Assembly: GCA_947487895.1 (NCBI GenBank)
Contig: CANKYF010000002.1
Span: forward strand, 480,500 to 544,499
DNA from: an uncultured Flavobacteriaceae bacterium
GTDB taxonomy: Bacteria > Bacteroidota > Bacteroidia > Flavobacteriales > Flavobacteriaceae
Direction of reading: 5' to 3'
DNA length: 64,000 bases
Position numbers and translations under genes: made by a program
Notes under the pieces: model-generated
Databases searched by the model: none
What the model was told of the DNA's origin: nothing
Seen by the model: the letters and a program-made list of their open reading frames with translations, nothing else
Shown here: positions 52,038 through 61,134 of the stretch, one piece after another
Layout of the letters: each line of letters starts with the position of its first letter
How positions within the stretch are numbered: the stretch's first letter is position 1

Positions 52038-52511
52038 ATGGTTAAAGACGATTTTGATTGGAAAATTATTGAATTACTACAACAAAATGCTAGACTTTCT
52101 TATGCTCAATTAGGTAGAGAAATTGGTTTATCTCCATCGGCAGTAGCAGAACGCGTACAACGTTTAGAAGACGAAGAAATAATTATAAAACATGTAAGTG
52201 TTATTAATCACAAAAAAATTGGATATTCACTTTTTGCATATATAACTTTAAGTTTTAAGGAGTTTAAAGATTATAATACATTCCTTAAATCTATAGATAA
52301 ATTCCCTGAAATTATTGACTGCAGTAGAATTACAGGTAATGACTGTTTAATAATGAAAGTAGTTCTAATTGATAATACCCATTTAGAAAATGTAGTAAAT
52401 AGACTTGCTATTTTTGGGAGTCCATCAACTTCAGTAGTATTATCTGATATTATTACACATGGAACATTAAAATCTTCAAAAGATATTATATTAGTGAATT
52501 CACTACAATAA
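52038..52511 (+). CDS. Lrp/AsnC-family transcriptional regulator
   Basis: A 157-residue feast/famine regulator. The ATG at 52038 is used rather than the TTG two codons upstream because it starts the conserved DFDWKIIELLQQNARLSYAQ helix. The winged helix spans about 4-60 (LGREIGLSPSAVAERVQRLEDE) and the RAM ligand domain about 70-145 with the ITGNDCLIMKV motif. It probably responds to an amino acid and may control the divergent cupin gene. Confidence 0.88.
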   Translation: MVKDDFDWKIIELLQQNARLSYAQLGREIGLSPSAVAERVQRLEDEEIIIKHVSVINHKKIGYSLFAYITLSFKEFKDYNTFLKSIDKFPEIIDCSRITGNDCLIMKVVLIDNTHLENVVNRLAIFGSPSTSVVLSDIITHGTLKSSKDIILVNSLQ

Positions 52512-52560
52512 AAAACGCCCACCAAATTGGTAGACGTTTAACTTATCTCATACAACTAAA

Positions 52561-52902
52561 CTAACTAATAAAATTAAGAGATAAAGGGTATCTTGGTACT
52601 TCACCATTACTTGCTTTAATAGCATTAATAATGGGATAGATCACTGATAAAATTCCTAGAATTATAAATCCTAATAAGCCTAAGCCAAAGAATAATATTA
52701 GCGGAATGCATACTAAAAAGTATACTATTAAACTCAACTGAAAGTTTAGAATACTTTTTCCGTGAGCATCCATTTTATATACTTTTTCTTTTTGAGTAAC
52801 CCATAAAATTAAAGGGAGTATTAGGCTACCAAACCCCGTAATAAGTACAATGAGTTGGCTTAAATGGGTTATGACTATTAATTGATTGTCTTGTCGCATC
52901 AT
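52561..52902 (-). CDS. DUF4870 membrane protein
   Basis: A 113-residue protein with three membrane helices. The family signature DAHGKSILNFQLSLIVYFL between helices 1 and 2 and the last helix GFIILGILSVIYPIINAIKASNGE are visible. DUF4870 proteins are small, widespread and of unknown function. A weak hairpin (about 52514-52540) separates it from the convergent Lrp gene. Confidence 0.85.
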   Translation of the reverse strand: MMRQDNQLIVITHLSQLIVLITGFGSLILPLILWVTQKEKVYKMDAHGKSILNFQLSLIVYFLVCIPLILFFGLGLLGFIILGILSVIYPIINAIKASNGEVPRYPLSLNFIS

Positions 52903-53095
52903 AGCTTGATTTTTTTGATTGATTACTTATATGACGCAACATTACTATAAATGTTACAAAAAATTATTGTCGATAATATACTTGTAATACTATATGTTGC
53001 ATTACTCTAAACAAGAAATATTAGCAAAATAATTTAAAGCATTGTATTTTCGGCACAGTTAATGTTTTTCAAACCATAACTATAAATTAATTTAT

Positions 53096-53863
53096 ATGAA
53101 ACGTTTATTACCCCTATTTTTATTTCTTATTTCAGTTTCTATTTTGGCTCAAAATACAGCTGTAAATGCAGGAGAAAAACTTATTTACACAGCCTCTTAT
53201 AATATGTCTGGTATTCTTAATGATATTGCAGAAGTAACTATGGAAACTAGTGCTGTTAAAACATCAAAAGCTACACTCTTAAAATTAAAGTGTACTGCTG
53301 CTACCTATAGCAATTGGGATAGTTTCTTTAAAATTAGAGATTTATATGAAAGTTATGTAAATCCAAAAACACTTACACCTTACCTATATAAACGTAATAT
53401 TAATGAAGGAGGTTATTTTAAGGCTATGAAGTACAATTATAGCCATAAAACTAAAACCATTAAATCTGTTCAAACCAAAAGTAAAAATAGAATTGAGAAT
53501 AAATCTTTTAAATTTAACTCTGGTTCAAGAGATATTGTTTCTGCATTATATAAACTAAGGTTAATTGATTATGAAACTATGAGTCTTGGTTCTAAAAAAA
53601 CCATTACAGTTATTTTTGATAGGAAAGAAACTAAAGGACAAATAACTTATCTTGGAAAAGAAACTATAAATACAGCTATTGGAAAAAAAGAATGCTATAA
53701 AATAGCTATTGGATCTACCCAAACAAATGTATTAAAAGGTACTAATAGCAATTTTTTATGGTTAACCGCAGATGGCTATAAAATTCCCGTTTATGGTAAG
53801 TTTAAAATTCCTGTTGGGAATGGTGAGCTCAAAATAAAATCTGTATCTGGACTAAAACATTAA
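53096..53863 (+). CDS. DUF3108 secreted protein
   Basis: A 255-residue exported protein with a signal peptide (MKRLLPLFLFLISVSILAQ). The mature beta-rich chain starts GEKLIYTASYNMSGILNDI and ends FKIPVGNGELKIKSVSG, which matches the DUF3108 lipocalin-like family that includes periplasmic or outer-membrane proteins of unknown function. It is followed 3 bases later by a small membrane protein gene. Confidence 0.8.
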   Translation: MKRLLPLFLFLISVSILAQNTAVNAGEKLIYTASYNMSGILNDIAEVTMETSAVKTSKATLLKLKCTAATYSNWDSFFKIRDLYESYVNPKTLTPYLYKRNINEGGYFKAMKYNYSHKTKTIKSVQTKSKNRIENKSFKFNSGSRDIVSALYKLRLIDYETMSLGSKKTITVIFDRKETKGQITYLGKETINTAIGKKECYKIAIGSTQTNVLKGTNSNFLWLTADGYKIPVYGKFKIPVGNGELKIKSVSGLKH

Positions 53864-53866
53864 AAC

Positions 53867-54223
53867 ATGAAAAAACTTTTTACAATATTGTCTATAATAG
53901 CCTCGTTTTTAGCAATAATATTAGCTGTACTGCCTTTATCAAATTTAGCTTTTGTACCAGCTATTCTGGCACTTGTTTTTGGGTTTATAGCTTTTTATTT
54001 ATCAAAAAAAGCTGGGGGTGAGATAAAAAAAATCATCCAATTTTCTTTTTTATTAACCATTATAGCTTTGACTCTAACAATTTATAAGGCTGTATTTACC
54101 AAAACTGAAGTAGCAAATACTGAAGAATTGCAAACTACAGAAACAAAATCTGAAGAAGATGCTATAGAAGAATTAGAAGAAATTGATTTTGAGGACGCTG
54201 AACTAGAAAATGTGGATTTATAA
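53867..54223 (+). CDS. Small membrane protein with acidic tail
   Basis: A 118-residue protein with three hydrophobic helices (about 4-24, 26-47 and 58-78) and a C-terminal tail with about 40 percent Glu/Asp (EEDAIEELEEIDFEDAELE). No domain is recognised; the layout is a DUF-type membrane protein of Bacteroidota. It is coupled to the DUF3108 gene (3-base gap). Topology would place the acidic tail in the cytoplasm or periplasm; not determinable here. Confidence 0.6.
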   Translation: MKKLFTILSIIASFLAIILAVLPLSNLAFVPAILALVFGFIAFYLSKKAGGEIKKIIQFSFLLTIIALTLTIYKAVFTKTEVANTEELQTTETKSEEDAIEELEEIDFEDAELENVDL

Positions 54224-54340
54224 CGTAAGCTTTTTCTTTGTTATTTGTATATTTGAATGGTGATTAATAATTGTAGTATTTTCTGCTAATATTTAAAAAT
54301 ACTATTAATTGAAGTTCGAATAAACTGACTAACTCTTAAA

Positions 54341-55393
54341 ATGAAAACTTTTTATATACTATATGTACTTACCCTAGTTGGTACTTGTGCAACACCAAAG
54401 TATACCACCAAGATACAGAACTTAAAAGACAGCATAGATTTGGTAGACAGTACTTTGGTGACAAAATATGCAAGTACTATTACTACTGAAGAGTTAAAAA
54501 AACATTTATATACGTTTTCTTCTGATGAATTTGAAGGTAGAGCATCAGGAACTGAAGGGCATAAAAAAGCCGAAGAATTTTTAAAGTCATATTACATAAA
54601 TGAAAAGATTGGATCTGCTTACGGAGATGATAATTATTTTCAAACTTTACCATCTGAATTCTTTAATGATAAAATAGCATGTTCCAACAATGTTTTAGCT
54701 TTTATTAAAGGCTCAGAAAAACCAGAAGAAATCATTGTTATTTCTGCTCATTTAGATCACCTAGGTATTGATAAAAACGGAAATGTAAACAATGGTGCTG
54801 ATGATGATGGCTCTGGTACTGTTGCGATTATGGAAATGGCTCAAGCGTTTAAACTTGCAAAAAATGAGGGTAAAGGCCCAAAAAGAAGTATTTTATTTCT
54901 CCATTTTACAGCTGAAGAACTGGGTAAAAAAGGGTCTGAGTATTACACCATGCATCCTGCTTTTCCTCTTAAAAACACTGTGACCAATTTAAACATTGAT
55001 ATGATTGGAAGAATAGATGACTTGCACAAAAACAATAAAAACTATATTTATTTAATTGGATCTGATAGGCTAAGTAAAGAATTACATTATATTTCAGAAA
55101 AAGTTAATACTGCTTATTTTAACATTGATTTAGACTACAAATACAATGCATTAGGAGAAAAAAATAATTATTATGGTAGATCAGATCATTACAACTTTGC
55201 TAATAAAAATATTCCAGTAATTTTTTACTTTAATGGAGAGCATGATGATTATCATAAACATACAGATACGCCAGATAAAATAGATTATAAATTATTACAA
55301 AAAAGAGCTCAATTGGTCTTTGCTACTGCCTGGCAGATAGCCAACCAAGAGCACCGACTAACACTTGATGAAAACAATAAATTCTTAAATTAA
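54341..55393 (+). CDS. M28-family metallopeptidase, lipoprotein
   Basis: A 350-residue zinc exopeptidase. The lipobox (LVGTC, Cys16) indicates a lipoprotein. Zinc ligands are in VISAHLDHLG (His/Asp), GADDDGSGTVAIMEMA (Asp), EELGKKGSEYY (Glu catalytic/Glu ligand) and DMIGRID, with a C-terminal HKHTDTPDKIDY. The N-terminal KDEFEGR-like block (SSDEFEGRASGTEG) is typical of this subfamily. A tandem paralogue follows directly. Confidence 0.88.
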   Translation: MKTFYILYVLTLVGTCATPKYTTKIQNLKDSIDLVDSTLVTKYASTITTEELKKHLYTFSSDEFEGRASGTEGHKKAEEFLKSYYINEKIGSAYGDDNYFQTLPSEFFNDKIACSNNVLAFIKGSEKPEEIIVISAHLDHLGIDKNGNVNNGADDDGSGTVAIMEMAQAFKLAKNEGKGPKRSILFLHFTAEELGKKGSEYYTMHPAFPLKNTVTNLNIDMIGRIDDLHKNNKNYIYLIGSDRLSKELHYISEKVNTAYFNIDLDYKYNALGEKNNYYGRSDHYNFANKNIPVIFYFNGEHDDYHKHTDTPDKIDYKLLQKRAQLVFATAWQIANQEHRLTLDENNKFLN

Positions 55394-55447
55394 AGAAGTT
55401 GTTTTACTAGAAAGGTTTGGTTATGAATATTGAATAAGATAACATTT

Positions 55448-56482
55448 ATGCAAAAAATAACATTTATAGTATGTATTACTCTTTTACTAATTGGCTGTAG
55501 TACTTCAAAGAATAAAAAAAATAAAGATGAGGCTAATCCTATAGAATATGCAAATACTATTACTCCAGAAGAACTCAAGGATATGCTGTATACCTATGCT
55601 TCAGATGAGTTTGAAGGTAGAAAAACAGGAGAACCTGGTCAAAAAAAAGCTATAGAGTTTATCAAAAATAAATACATTGCTAACGAGATTCCTTCTCCAA
55701 TAGCAGAAGGTGATTATTTTCAAGAAATTCCCGCATCTTTTTTTAAAGGAGATATAAAAACTTCTGAAAATGTTGTAGCATATATTAAAGGGTCTGAAAA
55801 ACCAGATGAAATTGTTATTATATCTGCACACCTTGATCATATTGGTATTTCTAAAAATGGGGATATTAATAATGGAGCTGATGATGATGGATCTGGAACC
55901 GTTGCTATTATAGAAATTGCTGAGGCTTTTAAAACTGCTGAAAAAAACGGACACGGTCCAAAACGTTCTATACTGTTTTTACATGTTACTGGTGAAGAAC
56001 TAGGGCTTTATGGATCACGTTACTATACTGATGAAGATCCTATTTTCCCTTTAAAAAATACAGTTGCCAATTTGAATATTGATATGATAGGACGCATAGA
56101 TCAAAAACATAAAAAAAGTCCTAATTACCTTTATTTAATAGGTTCTGATAAACTTAGTAAAGAGTTACATGATGTCTCCGAGGCTGTTAACAAGGAATTC
56201 ATTAATATGAAATTTGATTACACCTATAATGCAAAAAATGATCCTAATCGTTTTTATTATAGATCAGACCATTACAATTTTGCAAAACATAATGTACCTG
56301 TAATATTCTATTTTAATGGTACACATGCAGATTATCATAGACCTACAGATACACCTGATAAGATTGAATACGAATTATTAGCCAAAAGAGCTAAACTAAT
56401 TTTCCATACTGCTTGGGAGTTAGCTAATAGAGAAGAACGTGTTAAATTGGATGAGAAAAAATCAAAAGATACTTCTTCATAA
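55448..56482 (+). CDS. Second M28-family metallopeptidase, lipoprotein (tandem paralogue)
   Basis: A 344-residue zinc exopeptidase. The ATG at 55448 gives a lipoprotein signal (MQKITFIVCITLLLIGC) and is preferred over the upstream TTG. It shares the SDEFEGRKTGEPG, ISAHLDHIGIS, GADDDGSGTVAI, GEELGLYGSRYY and HRPTDTPDKIEY motifs with the preceding gene, and the two ORFs have the same length, so a tandem duplication is clear. Both are probably tethered on the periplasmic side of a membrane. Downstream is a gap and the second GH16. Confidence 0.88.
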   Translation: MQKITFIVCITLLLIGCSTSKNKKNKDEANPIEYANTITPEELKDMLYTYASDEFEGRKTGEPGQKKAIEFIKNKYIANEIPSPIAEGDYFQEIPASFFKGDIKTSENVVAYIKGSEKPDEIVIISAHLDHIGISKNGDINNGADDDGSGTVAIIEIAEAFKTAEKNGHGPKRSILFLHVTGEELGLYGSRYYTDEDPIFPLKNTVANLNIDMIGRIDQKHKKSPNYLYLIGSDKLSKELHDVSEAVNKEFINMKFDYTYNAKNDPNRFYYRSDHYNFAKHNVPVIFYFNGTHADYHRPTDTPDKIEYELLAKRAKLIFHTAWELANREERVKLDEKKSKDTSS

Positions 56483-56828
56483 AAATAGTGGTGTTTGATT
56501 AGTTAACATAGAAGTTTCAAGTCTAATATTATGCAAAATAGATTTAATTCATAATAAACATCTATATAATACATGCGTTAAAGAAATATCAACAGTTAAT
56601 TTTACTGTAAAACGAATTTAATTTGTTTGATTTACCTTTATTATTCATACTCCTTTTCTTATAATAAAAAGAGTGTTATTCGGATAATTTATATTTTTTT
56701 TCATTATTATAATTTAAAATCAACTCATCAATAACTAAACATCTACCGATGCTGCTTGTTTTACATTGTGTTTTTAGCAAAAAAAAAGAATATATTTGAT
56801 ATATAAACAACTAAAACACACTAAAATT
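56483..56828. other. 346-base AT-rich promoter region of the second GH16 gene
   Basis: No ORF. The 3' part holds the -7 box TATATTTG (56791-56798) with a candidate -33 TTG at about 56766-56768, 22 bases away. The remainder is AT-rich, with nothing else recognised. Confidence 0.5.
56791..56798 (+). promoter_or_regulatory. -7 box of the second GH16 gene
   Basis: TATATTTG is an exact TAnnTTTG match, 30 bases upstream of the ATG (56829). It overlaps the TTG at 56796 that could be misread as a start. Confidence 0.5.
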
Positions 56829-58451
56829 ATGAAAAATTTATTATCTCTTCTATTGTTGCTGTTTGTTACAATATTTAGCACAGCACAAGAATGGAGTGCT
56901 TTTCCTGTACCTGCAAATGCAGGATCAGGTAAGGTCTGGCAGCTACAAAGCAATATTTCTGATGATTTTAACTACACCATGTCTGAAGGAAATAGACCAG
57001 CTGCTTTTACCAATAAATGGTATCCTAGATATCATAACAATTGGACAGGGCCTGGAAAAACTTTATGGAACTCACCACAAGCATGGTCTAATGGTGATCA
57101 ATTAGCCATACAAGCTGTTAGAGTGCCGGGGACAGACCAAGTATATTGTGGTATTATAACCAATAAAACACGCATAAGGTATCCTGTTTATTTTGAAATC
57201 AGTGCAAAAATCATGAACCAAACATTAGCAAATGCGTTTTGGTTACTAAGTCCAGATGACACTCAGGAAATCGATGCTATGGAAGGGTATGGAGGAGGTG
57301 CAGGCCAACAATGGTTTGCAGAGAGAATGCACTTGAGTCATCATGTGTTCATAAGAAACCCTTTTCAAGATTATCAACCAAAAGATGCAGGATCTTGGCA
57401 CCGTAGAAGCCCAGCAGGGACGGTATGGAGAGCTGCTTATCACAGATACGGTTGTTATTGGAGAGATCCTTGGCATTTAGAATATTATATTGATGGACAA
57501 TTGGTGAGAACAGTATCTGGACAAAATATGATTGATCCTCTTGGATATACTAATGGTACTGGACTTAATAAAGAAATGGATATTATAATAGATGCTGAAA
57601 ACCAGACTGATTGGAGACCAGGACCAACGGATGCAGAGCTTCAAAATGGCAATATTTTCTGGGTAGATTGGATGCGTGTATACAAACCTGTTAATGGAAA
57701 CAACAACGGCGGAGGTAATGAAGGAAATCCATTAGTGACGCTTAGAAAAGGTAATTCTACAGGTTTTGCTATTGATGGTGGTAATGGCGGAGGAAATGGT
57801 CAGAATGTTTACCTCTGGAGTTATAATCAAAATAACGTTAATCAACAATGGATAGAAATCAATAGAGGCGGTGGATTTTACTCTTACCAAAAGCGCAATA
57901 CAAACTTTTGTATTGATGGAAGTAGTGGAGGAGGAAATGGTAAAAATGTAAAGCTATGGGCTTGTAATGCTGGTAATCAGAATCAACAATTTCGAAAAAT
58001 AAATGTAGGAAATAATAGAATTCGCTTACAAAAACGCAACGCATCAGGTTTCTCTATAGATGGTAGAGGCGGAGGAAGTAACGGTCAAAACGTACACATG
58101 TGGGCGTCAAACAATAATAATGGCAACCAAGGATGGATTATTACTCAAATAGGTACTGCTAAAAATGGTAATTTAAAGGCTGGATTTTCAGAAAGCGAAT
58201 CAAGCGAATCAAATATATCAAGTGTATCAATTTATCCTAACCCAGTTACAGACCATGTGAATATATCATTAAAAAATGATATTGATACAGCAGATGTGAT
58301 TATAACTGATATACAAGGAAAGCTAATTTATAAACGTACAATAAGTAACAGCCTTAATGAAATTAAAACTAGTAGTTTTAACAAAGGACTATATTTAATT
58401 CAAGTAAAAACTAGTGATGAATCATTCACTAAAAAACTGATTGTGAAATAA
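56829..58451 (+). CDS. GH16 galactanase with ricin-type lectin module and T9SS sorting signal
   Basis: A 540-residue secreted enzyme. The ATG at 56829 (not the TTG at 56796) gives a signal peptide. The GH16 domain (about 30-288) has catalytic TQEIDAMEGYGG with Glu147, Asp149 and Glu152, and the MHLSHHVFIRNPFQDYQPKD segment of agarases/porphyranases. A Gly/Asn-rich linker leads to a ricin-type beta-trefoil (about 302-440) with three repeats of the type FAIDGG...NGQNVYLW. The end (about 466-540) is a type A T9SS C-terminal domain with SVSIYPNPVTDHVNIS. It is exported to the cell surface or medium and binds its galactan via the lectin. Confidence 0.92.
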   Translation: MKNLLSLLLLLFVTIFSTAQEWSAFPVPANAGSGKVWQLQSNISDDFNYTMSEGNRPAAFTNKWYPRYHNNWTGPGKTLWNSPQAWSNGDQLAIQAVRVPGTDQVYCGIITNKTRIRYPVYFEISAKIMNQTLANAFWLLSPDDTQEIDAMEGYGGGAGQQWFAERMHLSHHVFIRNPFQDYQPKDAGSWHRRSPAGTVWRAAYHRYGCYWRDPWHLEYYIDGQLVRTVSGQNMIDPLGYTNGTGLNKEMDIIIDAENQTDWRPGPTDAELQNGNIFWVDWMRVYKPVNGNNNGGGNEGNPLVTLRKGNSTGFAIDGGNGGGNGQNVYLWSYNQNNVNQQWIEINRGGGFYSYQKRNTNFCIDGSSGGGNGKNVKLWACNAGNQNQQFRKINVGNNRIRLQKRNASGFSIDGRGGGSNGQNVHMWASNNNNGNQGWIITQIGTAKNGNLKAGFSESESSESNISSVSIYPNPVTDHVNISLKNDIDTADVIITDIQGKLIYKRTISNSLNEIKTSSFNKGLYLIQVKTSDESFTKKLIVK

Positions 58452-58472
58452 AAATAATTATTTTATTACAAT

Positions 58473-58506
58473 AAAAAATGAGGCTGTAAAAACAGCCTCA
58501 TTTTTT
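58473..58506 (+). terminator. Strong terminator of the GH16 gene
   Basis: AAAAAATGAGGCTGT pairs perfectly with ACAGCCTCATTTTTT around AAAA, ending in T6, 22 bases after the stop codon. Confidence 0.9.
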
Positions 58507-58610
58507 ATGTAGATTACTTATGGAAGAAATTTAGAACTCATCATTAACTTTTAATGATGCTAAAAACTACTGTAAAGGTTAATATTCTATATCACTACAA
58601 TATATACAAA

Positions 58611-58643
58611 AGAAGCCCCTCCTAAAAAGGAGAGGCTTTTTTT
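58611..58643. terminator. Hairpin terminator next to tRNA-His
   Basis: AAGCCCCTCC pairs with GGAGAGGCTT (one mismatch) around TAAAAA, followed by T8 on the plus strand. On the minus strand it lies just downstream of the tRNA and can end its transcript. Confidence 0.75.
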
Positions 58644-58647
58644 TCTG

Positions 58648-58722
58648 GGTGGATGATGGGATTCGAACCCACGACCCTTGGTACCACAAACCAATGCTCT
58701 AACCAACTGAGCTACAACCACC
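58648..58722 (-). tRNA. tRNA-His (anticodon GTG)
   Basis: Read on the minus strand: acceptor GTGGTTG with CATCCAC (one mismatch), D arm with AGCTCAGTTGGTTAGAGC, anticodon stem TTGGT/ACCAA with loop TTGTGGT (anticodon GTG) and T arm GTGGG-TTCGAAT-CCCAT. An extra G at the 5' end (58722) faces the discriminator C (58648), the special G-1 feature of tRNA-His. CCA is not fully encoded. Confidence 0.95.
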
Positions 58723-58923
58723 GTGTAATGCATTTTGTTAATGCGAGTGCAAATGTAACAGATTTTGCTTTTTCTACAAAGCCTTTTTTAAAAAAAGTGA
58801 CCAAAATAAATATTGTCTCTCTAAGTAAAATTCAGAAGAATTTGATATAGAGAACTTTAGTCATCAAAATTCTATGATTTTTGTCACAATTCCGAATTAT
58901 GCTGGAATTACATAAACTATAAT

Positions 58924-59640
58924 TTACTTCAAATCATACAGACTATTAACTGCTACATATCTTTCAACAGTAAAGCCCTCCCCGTACTCTACTCCTATCA
59001 ATCTGCCTAAATCTCTCGCTCTATATTCTATACTATCGGTAAAATTCTTGCTTGAAATTGGCGTTTCTGGTTCTTTACTATTAGCATCAAAAAACTGAGT
59101 TTTATAAGCTAACACAGCTTTCATTTTTTTATCCATAAACCCAGAAACATCAACCACAAAATCAGGTTCAATGTGTTTCCATTGAATATAGTGGTATACA
59201 TGTTTAGGTCTCCACGGATTCTGTATAACATTTTCTAGTTCAGTTTCTATTTTAATCAATCCGCTTAAAAAACAAGCATCACTTACTAGTTTACTTCCTT
59301 TACCATGATCTATATGTCTGTCATCAATAGCATTGCAAAGCACAATATCTGGTTGATACTTTCGTATCATTTTAATAATTTCTAATTGATGCTTCTTATC
59401 ATTAACAAAAAAACCATCAGCAAAACTTAGGTTTTCTCTAACAGCAACACCCAAAATCTTTCTCGCATCCTCAGCTTCTGTATCCCTAGTTTCTGCTGTC
59501 CCCCTAGTACCAAGTTCTCCTCTTGTTAAATCTATTATCCCAACCTTTTTCCCGTTAGAAATTTCTTTAGCTATTGTAGCACCACAACCCAATTCTACAT
59601 CATCTGGGTGAGCACCTATTGCTAATATATCTAGTTTCAT
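58924..59640 (-). CDS. bshB1: Bacillithiol biosynthesis deacetylase BshB1
   Basis: A 238-residue PIG-L-type zinc deacetylase that removes acetate from N-acetylglucosaminyl-malate in bacillithiol synthesis. The ATG at 59638-59640 is chosen because it starts the conserved MKLDILAIGAHPDDVELGCG (His11, Asp13, Asp14); the frame extends 17 codons further but without homology. TRGELGTRGTAETRDTEA and the second zinc site DDRHIDHGKG are also visible. It follows rlmF on the minus strand with a gap of about 32 bases. Confidence 0.93.
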   Translation of the reverse strand: MKLDILAIGAHPDDVELGCGATIAKEISNGKKVGIIDLTRGELGTRGTAETRDTEAEDARKILGVAVRENLSFADGFFVNDKKHQLEIIKMIRKYQPDIVLCNAIDDRHIDHGKGSKLVSDACFLSGLIKIETELENVIQNPWRPKHVYHYIQWKHIEPDFVVDVSGFMDKKMKAVLAYKTQFFDANSKEPETPISSKNFTDSIEYRARDLGRLIGVEYGEGFTVERYVAVNSLYDLK

Positions 59641-59672
59641 TTGTATCAATTTTAGGTTAAATATAGTGATAA

Positions 59673-60536
59673 TTACTCTTGAAAAGACCAAGCAATAATT
59701 CTGGATATTTTATTACCAGTTCCCATATTAATAATTTGTACTGAAGAAGCTCCCAATTTCTTTAAAGATACTTTTAAACCTCTAATCAAGTCTTTTTTTG
59801 ATACCAATGATGTAAACCAAATACACTGATCTCTAAACAAAGAACTTTCATATAAATAATTATGTAAAAAGGCTTTTTCTCCTCCTATATACCATAATTC
59901 ATTATGCTTACCAGCAAAGTTTCTAATTAGTTTATCATCATCTTTTTTAAGTCTTTTTAATTTTCGAGTAGTGGCTTCAATAGCTTCTTTTTCAGATTCA
60001 TAAAAAGGTGGATTACACACAGATATTGAAAACTTATCAGAATCCTTTATAATACCTTTTAAAATATGCTTGCTATTTGTCTGGAGTCTTAAAGAAATCG
60101 TGTTTTCAAGATTATTTTTATTAATAATTTCTTGTGCAAACTCCAAAGACGTTTTATCAATATCCGTTCCAACAAAGTCCCAATTATATTCAGAAGTTCC
60201 TAGCAAAGGATAAATACAACTTGCACCAGTTCCAATATCTAAAACTTTGATATTCTCTGAAATAGCAGAAGCATTTAATATATCAGAAACATGATGAATA
60301 TAATCTACACGTCCGGGAATTGGCGGACATAAATTATCATCTGGAAATTCCCAAAACTTAATATTATAATGCTCAAACAACAACGCTTTATTTAAAGCCT
60401 TAACTGCTTTAGGGTTTGAGAAATCAATAGTTTTTGTTTCGTATTTATTTGTAAAAACAAAAACAGACAAATCAGGATAAGTAAGACATAAACTGTCTAA
60501 ATCATATCCTGATTTGTGTTTATTTTTGGGGTGTAA
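59673..60536 (-). CDS. rlmF: 23S rRNA adenine-1618 N6-methyltransferase RlmF, abnormal start
   Basis: A SAM-dependent N6-adenine methyltransferase. Motifs visible are KALNKALLFEHY, IPGRVDYIHHVSDIL, VLDIGTGASCIYPLL (SAM) and the catalytic VCNPPFYES. The conserved RlmF N-terminus (LHPKNKHKSGYDLD) is present in frame from 60536, but the expected ATG is TTA and no ATG, GTG or TTG lies between it and the upstream stop; only an ATT (60561-60563) could extend it. A TTG at 60470 would give a form lacking the first 22 residues. The frame begins right after the RDD stop, so coupled re-initiation at a rare codon is possible. Confidence 0.8.
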   Translation of the reverse strand, partial: LHPKNKHKSGYDLDSLCLTYPDLSVFVFTNKYETKTIDFSNPKAVKALNKALLFEHYNIKFWEFPDDNLCPPIPGRVDYIHHVSDILNASAISENIKVLDIGTGASCIYPLLGTSEYNWDFVGTDIDKTSLEFAQEIINKNNLENTISLRLQTNSKHILKGIIKDSDKFSISVCNPPFYESEKEAIEATTRKLKRLKKDDDKLIRNFAGKHNELWYIGGEKAFLHNYLYESSLFRDQCIWFTSLVSKKDLIRGLKVSLKKLGASSVQIINMGTGNKISRIIAWSFQE

Positions 60537-60537
60537 T

Positions 60538-61128
60538 TTAGAATTTGTTTCGATGACTAGAATTCAATTTTTTAATTATTATAACTAATACAAAAAGTGT
60601 AATCCAAAATATTGGAATTATTAAAAGAATAAATTCAAAACTCCAGTCAGTCTCAGAATCAATAATATAATATACAAAATAAGATACCATTGCTAACTGA
60701 ATCAATAAATATAACATGGATTTTGTATTAACTCTTTTCAAACTTGAATCTTTAACAACAAAAGTTTTTGAAAAAGCATCATGAATAGCAACTTCATCAT
60801 CGCTAACTCCAGATAACAAACTTATAAATCTACTTAAACTTCTTATTAAAATTTGAAGTAAATTTGGTTTTTCATTATTAATATTAACAACCTTAGTCTG
60901 TGTACTCAACTTACCAAGAGTTCTGCTAAATAAAGCTTCAGAAATAAAATAATATAAAAACCTGACACCTAAATATATCAATAATGCAATAACAAAATTT
61001 TTGTAATACAGGAATGAAGGTGCAATTCCTAGTACAGATGAAACAATCACATCCACGATAAAGTTATCTCCTCTATCATCTTCAAGTGCCAAATTTAAAT
61101 TCTTATACTTTGCGTTAGTTATTTTCAT
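60538..61128 (-). CDS. RDD-family membrane protein
   Basis: A 196-residue protein with about four helices. The RDD pattern is seen as FIVDVIVSSVLG near the first helix (the Arg-Asp-Asp is modified here to D-R-G-D and V-D), YFISEALFSRTLGKLSTQTKVVN as the conserved second block, and IRSLSRFISLLSG in the middle. Function unknown; some members are transporters. It lies between MATE and rlmF on the same strand, and its stop abuts the rlmF frame. Confidence 0.75.
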   Translation of the reverse strand: MKITNAKYKNLNLALEDDRGDNFIVDVIVSSVLGIAPSFLYYKNFVIALLIYLGVRFLYYFISEALFSRTLGKLSTQTKVVNINNEKPNLLQILIRSLSRFISLLSGVSDDEVAIHDAFSKTFVVKDSSLKRVNTKSMLYLLIQLAMVSYFVYYIIDSETDWSFEFILLIIPIFWITLFVLVIIIKKLNSSHRNKF

Positions 61129-61134
61129 AAATCA

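Noticed and set aside
58653..58850. A 65-codon plus-strand ORF over the tRNA-His gene
   Set aside because: It begins inside the tRNA on the opposite strand and its peptide is the familiar false product of reverse-translated tRNA sequence.
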